Assembly: GCA_013399305.1 (NCBI GenBank)
Contig: VXAI01000015.1
Location: 6,260,182 to 6,324,181, forward strand
Direction: 5' to 3'
Source of the DNA: Rostratula benghalensis
Lineage: Eukaryota > Chordata > Aves > Charadriiformes > Rostratulidae
Length of the DNA stretch: 64,000 nucleotides
Both the position numbers and the translations under genes were made by a program. Under the pieces are notes generated by a model. That model was not told where the DNA came from. It did no database searches and saw nothing but the letters and a program-made list of their open reading frames with translations. Below are positions 23,076 through 32,400 of the stretch, one piece after another. How positions within the stretch are numbered: position 1 is the first letter of the stretch; every line of letters starts with the position of its first letter.

Positions 23076-24068
23076 CTGGAGAAATAAAATTGGACATTTT
23101 TACTGGAACTTTAACCTCTTTATTTGGCTGTCCCTTTCAGTCTATGTATTCCTGCCACTACAGTACAGAAACTCCCCCCAGCCCCAAGCCAAGTGCATCC
23201 TTCTACCAAAAACAGCTGGGACTTGTATATTTTGGGGAGGCTGCCAGATAATTATTGGCAACTGTAAGTTGTCAGACTGGATTTTGCATCTTCAATTTTT
23301 TAATTTTTTACTTTGTCAGTGAATGAGCTTGCTTCCATGTTACCTTGGGAAGCTTCTTCTGAGTTGAACTTAACTGCATCTTCCCTTTGTGTGAGGCAAC
23401 AAAGATGAATTTGAAAGTATTAATCCCCAGGAAGGAGGTAAGAGTAATGCTTAAAAAGAATGCAAAATTAATATGATCAACTTGTTAAGGGAGACATTAT
23501 AACTAACTCACAAGAGGGATGAGAATGTGACAGCTGCCACTGGAAGGCAGCTACAATGAAGGTACTTTTAATTGAGAGCTACAGAATAGTACTGCAGGTC
23601 AAAGCCAGGAAGATCAGCCATGACCCCAAGTTAATTTACCTACTGATAGGCAGGACTGCTCCTTGTTGAGATTCTTTGCAATACACATAAACTCCACCTC
23701 CATGACATTGGCACTGTCATTATGCTTTAATATGAAAGGAGACTTGGAAGACATGGTGCAATTTCAGACTTAATGAAATAAAATCTAATTACCTTCACTA
23801 CAATCCCAGATGGAATATGCTTCAAAACAACACAGTTGTTTGTCTTATTTGTGGCTTGACCTCCTGGGCCATCACCTCTTACAAACTGTTCTTCTAATTC
23901 TGCCTCAGTTAGTGTGAGAAGATTGAGAGAGTTCTTCTTTCCTGCTGCCTGAAGTAAAGGTGCACTGGGCAGAGAAAATTGTTGCTTCCTCAAAATCCAT
24001 GGTCTCCATGACGGTGTCTGTACTTCTCTCAGTAAGAACTTAAAATGAAATAAACTCAGAACATTCAT
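22863..24068 (-). CDS. MTRFR: Mitochondrial translation release factor in rescue (C12orf65)
   Basis: Two coding exons on the minus strand, 24068-23793 and 23075-22863, join in phase 0 to 162 residues plus TAA. The protein begins with an Arg/Trp/Leu-rich segment consistent with a mitochondrial targeting peptide. It carries the release-factor catalytic GGQ tripeptide at 69-71 (within [12 protein letters not shown]), then the [13 protein letters not shown] strand and the [19 protein letters not shown] helix, and ends in a very basic Lys/Arg/Glu tail. This is the architecture of MTRFR, a codon-independent peptidyl-tRNA hydrolase that, with MTRES1, rescues mitoribosomes stalled with peptidyl-tRNA. 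Length agrees with the human protein (about 166 residues). Start context at 24068 is weak, but no other upstream in-frame ATG exists in the exon. It shares a promoter island head to head with MPHOSPH9. Confidence 0.94.
23793..24068 (-). CDS. MTRFR: MTRFR coding exon A (start, GGQ domain)
   Basis: Encodes residues 1-92, including the targeting segment and GGQ. On the minus strand the donor is GTGAAG|gtaatt (gt at 23792-23791). The exon extends upstream as 5' UTR to 24103, where the minus strand reads ctatttcag|gctcc. Confidence 0.93.
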
Positions 24069-24103
24069 ATGGAAACGAGGACACAGTTTCTCTGGAATGG
24101 AGC
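24069..24103 (-). other. MTRFR: MTRFR 5' UTR part of the start exon
   Basis: Short leader between an acceptor-like site on the minus strand and the ATG. It implies a separate noncoding first exon in the CpG island about 2.3 kb upstream. Confidence 0.65.
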
Positions 24104-24717
24104 CTGAAATAGAAGTGGGGAATGGAGTTTACCATGAGAATCCTTGTTTTAAGATGATCTAGTTCCACTGCTTGGCTTGAGTGGTATTTTGATACTTGGA
24201 TACATTTTCAAGGATATTTGAACTGGTTTCATAGGCATTTGCCTTGAAATATTAACCATTCTAATGGAATTCCAGTTCTTATTGCAATTAGGTTTTTTAA
24301 AATAATCAAGATGATTATTTTGTTGTTGAAAGGGATCTGGAAAACAGTAAATAAATTAGTACTTCTACCAACACTTGGAAAATATTAATGATATCCCCCC
24401 AAAAAAGGAGAGGAAAGGCAGGGTGTTTCTATCTTGCAGTCAGACTTGTAACCCTCTGAGCGGGAAGTCTTTGCTGACACCGGACTTGTTCCCGGGTTGT
24501 CTTGTTGGCAACTGTACCTGCAATTCACATGCAAAGATGTACATGAACCTACACCAGGGGAAGGTGCAGGAATCTTCCTCTGAGGTTGCCTTAAACACTG
24601 CTCTGAACTACTCAAAGAAACAGCATGTAACTGGCCTTACACCCTCTGGGCTTCCCATCTTCGCTGGCTTACAGTCATGGAAGTCTGCAAAGAGGAGGTG
24701 GAGGAAAAACAAAACAT

Positions 24718-24742
24718 CAAACAAACAAACAAACAAAAAAAA
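24718..24742 (+). repeat. (CAAA)n simple repeat
   Basis: Several CAAA units run into a short A run. Low-complexity sequence in the MTRFR intron. Confidence 0.85.
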
Positions 24743-25949
24743 GCAGGAAGAGTATGTGGAACATTTCCGTCCCAAGGATATAGGTATCAGAAGTGAGATC
24801 TGGCAGAACAGAGCTTGAGGGGTTTAAAGAAGTCAGAATGCAAGGACCTGTAAGGCTGCATGACTGCTCTCTCCAACGGCCAACTGGTGCCACACGGCAG
24901 AACTCCGGTACATATATTTACAGTTACAGACTGAGGTAGGATTTTGAGTTCTGAGATGCCTTTTTAATGCCAGGTTAGTACAGTAATCCTTACCCTAAAC
25001 ACATTACGTGATCTAGACTTGTCTTTTGACCTTGGTCCATTACAGTGGTTTCCAGATTTTGACATCACGCTCTAGTTGTGCCTAGGATTTGGTGAGTGGT
25101 CTAATACAGCAAATGTGGAAAACTCTGTTTCAAATCAGAAGCATTCTTCTGTGGTGATGCTGATAACAAGTGCTCTACTCTCAGAACTTTCTATATATAG
25201 TCTCTAGAGATGGAGGAAAACAAATCCAGGAGCAAGCAGAACCCTGGGTCTTCGACTACTGCTTCACATGCTGGTGTTTCCCCAGCCAAGCTATTAAAAA
25301 GGCAGGAAATTACACACAGATACATTATCCTCGTGGAGGATGAGGAATGGCAGGTTCTACTGCTGTCAAACATCACTCTTCAACAAGGCATTAGGTGAGC
25401 AATGAAAACAACGTGTGCTGCGATGCCTGAAATATTTGATTCAGAAGAAAATTCTTCAGCTTGTGAAAAATTGGCATTTAGCGATAAACACCCATAAAAG
25501 TTGGATGTAACTGTTGAAATAATTTTTTAAGAAAGCTTTTCTTGGCAAGTAAAGATGTCCACTTGGTGGCACTAGAAGGTAGTAAGGTGTTTTTTTCTTT
25601 GTTTGGTTTGGTTTGTTTCGGCTTTTTTTCTGAAAAAAAATCAGTAAAAAAGAAGTACAACCTAGTCCTGACGCGAGCCTTTGCTCACCGGCAGGTTTAG
25701 TGGGGCCTGTTTGAAGGCAAGACTGAGAACTCCCCCATCTCAAGAGGTAACAAAGGTAAAATAATCACCTTCACTGCAACCCTCCTACTACTCGATACTA
25801 CAGCTACAAAGCAAGACTAAAAGAAGGTAGCTGTTTTCTCCGGATCTCACTTAGCACAGAAAGTCTCCAAGAAACACACACCTTACAATGCAAAATCAGG
25901 AATGCTTTAATTCTTAAATAAATCAATAAGCTTTGCTTATGAGATTAGA

Positions 25950-26071
25950 AGGCCAGGCTGGACGGGGCTTGCAGCAACGTGGTTTAGTAGGAGGTGTCCC
26001 TGTTCCCAGGGGTTGGAACTCCATGATCTTCAGGGTCCCTTCCAACCCGAACCTTTCCATGATTCTATGAC
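25950..26071 (+). mobile_element. CR1 LINE 3' fragment
   Basis: The 3' end of a CR1 in plus orientation. It opens with GGCCAGGCTGGACGGGGCTT, passes through the characteristic ggttggaact...gatcttcagg segment, then gtcccttccaacccgaac, and closes with ccatgattctatga. CR1 is the dominant LINE of birds and other reptiles and is usually 5'-truncated like this copy. It sits just upstream of the MTRFR/MPHOSPH9 promoter island. Confidence 0.93.
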
Positions 26072-26429
26072 TTCAAATCCAGAAGCGCTGATAAGAACTC
26101 TAATATCCCAGTTTTTAAACAGAAATGACCGGCCGTTCTCAGCTGGGACATCGGCAGTGACAGGGCAGCGACACCGTGATTAAACCGTGTTTTAAAGCGG
26201 GAGTTTTGCCGAAAGCCTTGCGCAATCCGCTGCCTCTGCTGTCCCGCCCGCCCGGGGAGCAGACCTCTACAGCCAAGGGAAGGGCTGCACCCGCCCTGCG
26301 CCCACGGCTCGGCAGTCCCTGCGACGCCACCTTGGCCTTCCCGGGCCTGTCGCCTCCAAGCTGGGCTGAAGCCACAGCTCGGAAAGAGCCGAGAGCCAAA
26401 GCCTCCCCAGCCCGGCCGCCATCGCTTAC

Positions 26430-26500
26430 CTCCGGCGGCTTGGGCCCCGCACAGCCTTTCCCCCCGCAATGCGCATGCGCACCCCGCCGCGCAGGCGCAC
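26430..26500 (-). other. MTRFR: Inferred noncoding exon 1 of MTRFR
   Basis: On the minus strand, GGAG|gtaagc forms a strong splice donor at 26430/26429 inside the CpG island, next to the NRF-1 sites. The upstream (high-coordinate) limit is a guess. Confidence 0.5.
26470..26481. promoter_or_regulatory. NRF-1 palindromic site 1
   Basis: Perfect TGCGCATGCGCA, the consensus palindrome bound by nuclear respiratory factor 1. Confidence 0.75.
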
Positions 26501-26532
26501 ATGACCCTACGGAGCTCGACGCACCCTGCCTC

Positions 26533-26544
26533 TGCGCATGCGCA
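26533..26544. promoter_or_regulatory. NRF-1 palindromic site 2
   Basis: A second perfect TGCGCATGCGCA, starting 63 bases after the first. Confidence 0.75.
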
Positions 26545-26576
26545 CTCCGACGTAGGAGGGCGTTGCCGCCAGATTG

Positions 26577-26813
26577 ATTGGCACTGGGGGAGCCAATCGC
26601 TGCGCAAGGGGTGGGGTTACGCACGCTTTCCATCCGCTACCAATCAGGTTCTGGGAAACCGCGCGGCGCGTAGCCGCACTAGCCAATCCCTGTTCCGCGT
26701 GGCGAATCAGAGCGGAAGGCGCGGCCTGGCGCGCGGTCAAGACGGCCAATCGCCGAGCGCAGCTTCCCCTCGAGCGCCCTCTGCCCCACCACGTCCGAAA
26801 CGCGGCCGCCAAT
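26577..26813. promoter_or_regulatory. Cluster of CCAAT boxes (NF-Y sites)
   Basis: Six CCAAT/ATTGG pentamers in 237 bases. The first is inverted; starts of the forward ones are 26593, 26640, 26683, 26746 and 26809, giving spacings of 47, 43, 63 and 63 bases. Most have the CCAATC extension. NF-Y binding is an inference from motif only. Confidence 0.7.
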
Positions 26814-26819
26814 CGGCGG

Positions 26820-26920
26820 GGAGGAGGCGTCGGCCCGCGCCTGTTACCGCTTCACGGCGGCCGGAGGAGGCAGCTCGCGGGCCGCAGCGGACGCCTCCTC
26901 GCAGCCTCCCAGAAATGCGG
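26820..26920 (+). other. MPHOSPH9: Inferred noncoding exon 1 of MPHOSPH9
   Basis: The start-codon exon of MPHOSPH9 begins at a splice acceptor (29361), so an upstream noncoding exon is required. The best donor in the island is ATGCGG|gtagga at 26920/26921. The 5' boundary is unknown. Confidence 0.45.
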
Positions 26921-29360
26921 GTAGGAAGCGGACGGGTCCCGCGGGCGGGAACGGAGACGGAGTTGGCGCCGCTGCTGCCGCTTGGCCGCCTCCCACCGCT
27001 GCGAGGCCGCCTCCAGCGCCCCGCCCCTTTCCCCAGCGAGTGGCGGGCTCACCAGCCACTCCGAGACGGCGGCGCTGTCAACATCCCGGAGCGCGAGGGG
27101 CAGCCGCCCAATGGGAGCATGGGGGCGGAGCTTGGCCTAAGGCCGGGGGGCGATGGGGGCGGACGGGACCCTGAGCGGGGGACAGAGCTGAGGGAAAGGG
27201 GGGACTTAAAAGGGGAAGGGTAGCGTGAGGGGGCCGAGTGTGAGGGAGGGGATCACTTGCGAGGGGAAGGGGGACACGGCTGGGGGAGGATGTCGCTAAT
27301 CGAGGGGAGGCGACCCCGATGGGATAGATGTGGGGAGAGGAGGTCACTTGTGCGGGGAGGGAGTCCCTAAATGAGGCTTAGCTTTTGGAGTGAGGGATTC
27401 CTTGAGGGGAGCGGTGAGCAGCGAGCCCAGAGGCTCGTTGTCCCTTCTCAGGGTCCCTCGGGAAGTCTTTGGAGAGATGAGGGCCTAGCGGCGGGAGGGG
27501 ACGCGGGGACCGAGGTGCCGTGTCGCCCCTTGGCGGTCTGCGAGGACGGGCAGCTCGGTCTCGCTGAGGAGGAGAGGCAGAACCGCGGTCTCCCGGTCTG
27601 TGCTGGCCCAGGCGTTGGCATCTAAATCAGCACTGGTACTTATGAGTCAAAATACCAATACCTTACAGCTTGGTGGCTTTTTTTTTTTTTTAATCCCTCT
27701 ATTCTATGTAGGACTTGGCCGTATAAGGACTATTTTGTGCTGTGGAAACAATAGATGACATCTTAGCTGTTCCCCAGCCCAGTTATAGCTCACTTTATAT
27801 ATATATATTTTTTTAATGCGAAGAGACTTCTAATGAGGTTATGAAACGAGCCTGTGTCACAGCTAAGTCCCACCCATCTGCTGTGCTGCTGAGATAGGCC
27901 ACCCATGATTTCATCCTGGGGAGACGGGGGTGACTGTAGCCCCCACCCATTGCCATCCAGCTGCTCCTGAGATGCTTGCAGCTACTGCTTTATCTGGCAG
28001 GTTAGGTGCCTGACAACCTTCAAGTTTTCCAGACTTCTGAGCACTAGAAAAAGAAGAAAGGCTTTATTTGTACTTTGATTTACCCTAAGAAGCTCTGCCA
28101 AGGGGATACAGGTATCTGTGGTAACTTCTTTCCAATTACTATGTTTTCAGCCCTATTCAAAGGAGATAGCTCGAGTGAGTACCTGGGAAATGTTTTACTG
28201 CTTAAAGCCAAAAAGGCTGCAGTAAAAGAGGGGGAAAATTGGACAGTTGTCCATCAGTTTCCTTCTGGTAGAAATAATTTGTTATACTTCACGAAGTGTC
28301 TGTTAGATATATACCTCTATGTAATTACCAATAATGAAAACTTAAATCTGGAAAAGCTGGTAGCATGTCCTTGTAAGCCCTGTAAAGACAAGTGGTTGTG
28401 CTTTGAATGTGTTGTGCTTCTTTAAGACAGCAGGGATTAATTCCCAGTGTTGTCACAGACTAGGATGGTATTTCTTAATGCTTCTTTTTTTCTCCATCTG
28501 TGAAATGATCACAAGGTTCTTCTTCAGTGTTAGAACATAGAATAAATTCACTGGGGTGTAGAAGATGCTGAAATAAGTACTACAGAAGATCTGATTAATC
28601 AATGTATTTCAAGTGTTTCCTTAGTGCAAGTATGGAAACATAAGTATTTTGTATTTATTTATTTATGATGTTTTCAGTTAACCAGCTGCTGTTTGTTAAC
28701 TGCTGTGGGATTCCTGTTTGACTACGTTACTATGTTTTGTGGGTTTTTTTGGTTAATTGGTAAGAAATGTAGCTCAAAACAGTTTCAAAGCTTTATGAAT
28801 ATAGTGATAATAAAACAAGTGTTCTGTGAAAAAAGTGAGCTAAATATTACACTCACAAGTGGCAGAATTGGTCAACTGCAGCCTAACTCAGTGGGTCTTG
28901 ATGTTATTTTTTTTTGGGTGGTGGTGTCTGGTTCTGCTCGTGAACATGCAGATCCCTGTTCAGCAGATTTAAATAGGCCCTTTGATAACAGTCCTGTTGA
29001 TAATAAGCCCTTTCACCGAAGTCACAAAAACTGTCCTTGGAGCCTCAGATTTAAAAAAAACTGATCAAAGAAACACCAACAGTACTGTTCTACCTGGAAT
29101 GTTTTGGATTCAGACACCCTTTACAGTGCAGTCTAGATGTGTGATGCACAGCTAGGAATCCCTTTGATTCATAGAGTCCCAGCAAGTACAAGGCTGACTA
29201 AATAGTACCTGCTTGCATGGCACAGGACAAGGAAGAGACCACGTTCTGGGGTGGTTTGGCTGAAACAACTGTGCCTTTAATCAAATTCTGTTTCTTAAAA
29301 CAATAAAGTCAAATAGCTTTTTAAAATATAAGGGTGATGCTTGCTTCTTTATGTTTTCAG
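26921..29360 (+). other. MPHOSPH9: MPHOSPH9 intron 1 (inferred)
   Basis: Begins in the CpG island and turns AT-rich after about 27.6 kb, with a short TA repeat near 27793-27809. Two plus-strand open frames (28075-28425 and 28693-29064) resemble no family I know and lack supporting signals. Confidence 0.55.
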
Positions 29361-29386
29361 GCTAATGTCAGACTTGAGCCTACGGT

Positions 29387-29493
29387 ATGGAAAAGTGTGA
29401 TGTGGTGAATACTGGACAAGAAATTCCTTCACCTTCTGCAGACTCTGATGTCAACAATACCCACAGCTCTGTCTGCATCTTGAACTGTAACAG
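29387..29493 (+). CDS. MPHOSPH9: MPHOSPH9 coding exon 1 (start)
   Basis: The exon begins at 29361 after tgttttcag; the ATG is at 29387. It encodes residues 1 to 36 ([20 protein letters not shown] onward). Donor gtaatg, phase 2. The sequence is poorly conserved; the start is assigned by frame and Kozak context. Confidence 0.88.
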
Positions 29494-32400
29494 GTAATGT
29501 CTTGAAGGAATTCCTGTGTTGAAGAAGTTTCTTCACTCTAGGTTTCCTGTAACAATCTCAGGCAAAAATCCCTTCCCCAGCCCCGCCTGCCAAAATAATT
29601 TATTTGAATGGTAGCAGCAGCAAGGAGAGCTCGAGCTGGGTGCCTCTGGAGAGGGATGCAGAACAGATCACTACTGGGTGGAGTGTGTGATTATAGATTC
29701 CTGTAGCTGTTGGTGACCATCCAAAAAGAGTTCCTCACTGTTGGTGTTCTCCATCCTTCTTCACTCTTTCCAAGTCATGATATATCTCACTGTCCTTTGT
29801 GATATTAGAAGCAGAGGGTTTTGCTGGTCACTTTGAACATGTTTTAGCAATTGATATAAGCCATTGTGCTGTAGCACTTTCTTCACCAGTGCAATTCATT
29901 CCCATGGGGGTAGGTAATAAATCTTTAGCTGATCTATAACTGGGCTGTAACAACTGATGAGACATAACAAGAGCTGAATAATTGGAGTCGCATCCTATAA
30001 TGTTAGTAAAGTTAAAAACACAAATATTTGAGTGATTACTTATATCTACAGTAGTGTTATCTACCAACAGAGGTTCACAGAGAGTTTGTATACAAACACA
30101 TCCCTTCCCAACATACACAAGTACAATTTCAGGGGTTGCAATGGGATGTACAACAAAATGACAAATGCTTTGATTAGTGTGAAGACAAATATCTTGGGCT
30201 GTGAAGGTGTTACTCCAACAAATGAATCCCTGTTGTTCCTGTGCAACACACACATCGATATTGACAGTTTGCATTTTGTTTGCATTTTACTGGGCCCATC
30301 CTCTGGTTTCTAATGGACAGTGATTTAGATAGATTGTGATGTAATCCCAACATGAATGCATATTGTTAAGACAAAAGCTATCACCTTATTATTGATAGGT
30401 TTATAAGCGGAATTGTCTAGAAACCACCATGACTGGAATTCTTTCTCAAATTCAGTTGCATTATCCCAGATTGGTTTTCAGATTTCATTGGGTAAGATAC
30501 CCACTTTTTTATGATTGCAGCTACTGGGATTGCATTCACAGTTGTGCTTGGAAAAACTCAGAGCTACTGAAGTGTTATTTTTGGGACTACCTTAAGTGCA
30601 CCCACAATCAATTAGTGATCCTTTTCATTAATTCTTTCCCACTGAGGCAATACACCAGACAAGAACATCACTGAGGTGCTGGAGTGGGTCCAGAAGACAA
30701 TGAAGCTGGTGGGCGGTCTGGAAAAATAAATCTTACAAGGACAGGCTGAGGGTGCTAGGGTTGTCCAGCTTGGAGAAAAGGAGGCTGGGGGGAGACCTCC
30801 TTGCTCTCACAGCTTCCTGAAAGGAGGATGTAGAGAGGCAGAGGTTGGTCTCTTTTCCCAAGCTGCAGGCAATAGGACAAGAGGAAATGGCCCCAAGTTG
30901 CATCAGGGATGTTCAGAGTGGATATTAGAAAAAACTTTTACACTGAAAGGGTTATTAAGCCTTGGAATGGGCTGCCCAGGGATGTGGTTGAGGCACCATC
31001 CCTGGAGGTATCTAAAAGATGGCTAGACATAGTGCTTAGTGACATGGTTTAATGATGTTTTTTATCAGAGTTAGATGGATGGTTGGACTAGATAATCTTA
31101 AAGGTCCCTTCCAACCTAGACAATTGTGAGTCAAAGAGCCATTGGTTGTTAGTTCCTGATGTTAACAGAGAGGAATGTAGTGGGTGTTCTAATTTGTTGA
31201 AATCACTTCTTATTGTGCTTAATTTATTCGCAAGCATCTCAGCATTTAAACTATTTAAGACTCTGAGCCTTGTTCCTAGGATACCAGTCACATTTCTCTT
31301 TGTCCTTCTTGGGGAGGGAAGAGCTCGTCCATGTAACCATGCTAACCATCTGTCATAGGGTGTACTTAAGAATGGAGAACAGGTTGCTTTGATCATAGAG
31401 ATATTAATTTGCATCAATAGTTTTACTCATTTAAGACACCACAACAGATTGAATAACACTTGCTGTTGAACTGTATTTTTGATTGCATATGGTCTAATTC
31501 CAGAAATGTGTGGGGTCAGCCCCTCTCTTTATGGGTGGAGATGTGGAAACTAGGCTTGTTGTGCTGGGCACAGGGACAATGGTTGGTGTCAAGTAAATTT
31601 TTTTCACAGGTTACATTAACTTATATTCTATTTATTTGAAAGCCAGTGTCCAGCCCCATGCAGCAACTGGAATGAAACGTTAAACAACAGTTGATGGCAT
31701 TGGGACAATGACATTTATTTTTTCTGGTTATCTCTATCAGACTAGGATCACGAGCTGTATCTCTTTCATGGCAAAAACCCAACTGTTCTTTCATCAGGTC
31801 TTCTAGGACTTTGGACACCTATCCCATAAAAATCTATGTGAACTGTCTCCCTTTCAGTCTTATTAACGTTCCGCTGCACTGGGTCACCTGTCAGTTTTAT
31901 ACTTAGCCAGGCTGTGGTGGTTGTTGGGATTAACTGCACCAATAAAGGTGAGATGTTACACTTCATTTCATTTTTATTGCTGCAAGGGTTCTTCAGAAGT
32001 CAGTCACTCATCAGCTGGTTGGGCACCCACCACTTGTTTGACATGAGAATGGTGAATCCCATTTTCTTTTCTCAAGACTTGAACAGCAATGTAAGCACAT
32101 AGTAAGATGGTATATGGCCCCTCCCATTTAGGTTCTAATTTGGATTTTTGTGAAAATACCTTAATTAACACAGTTGAAGATACTAGTTGTTTAGCTTCAA
32201 TAAGTAAGTTTTAATTAGAATAAATTACTTAGGGTTATAATATGGTCTGATTTACGCCATTTGCCTTGCTTTACTTAGCATGAGTAGCTAGATGTGCTGG
32301 AGTCTTTAGGCCCAAATAGCCTTAATCTTCTTACTATTTTTCCTAGCAGCTGGTACAATGCTGTGTTTGGTCTTTTAGTATGAGGAAAATGTTGATAATA

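Larger units (their letters stand above)
24104..26429 (-). other. MTRFR: MTRFR 5' intron (inferred)
   Basis: Sequence between the inferred noncoding first exon and the start exon. It contains a (CAAA)n simple repeat (24718-24742), T-rich low-complexity sequence near 25590-25640 and a CR1 3' end (25950-26071). No coding exon was recognised. Confidence 0.6.
26100..27400. promoter_or_regulatory. Bidirectional CpG island promoter of MTRFR and MPHOSPH9
   Basis: A dense CpG island lies between the two divergent genes. It contains two identical NRF-1-type palindromes (TGCGCATGCGCA at 26470-26481 and 26533-26544) and at least seven NF-Y-type pentamers: ATTGG 26577-26581, and CCAAT at 26593, 26640, 26683, 26746, 26809 and 27108. 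I see no TATA box. A head-to-head arrangement with NRF-1 and NF-Y motifs is typical of bidirectional housekeeping promoters, and NRF-1 fits a gene for a mitochondrial protein. Island limits are approximate. Confidence 0.85.

Noticed and set aside
26065..27223. Several 100-240-codon ORFs on both strands in the MTRFR/MPHOSPH9 island
   Set aside because: Same CpG-island effect. They overlap the promoter motifs and do not match the two flanking genes.
28075..28425. 116-codon plus-strand ORF in MPHOSPH9 intron 1
   Set aside because: No recognisable domain, no flanking splice or promoter signal. Ordinary AT-rich intronic sequence.
28693..29064. 123-codon plus-strand ORF in MPHOSPH9 intron 1
   Set aside because: Length is within chance expectation, no family resemblance, no supporting signals.
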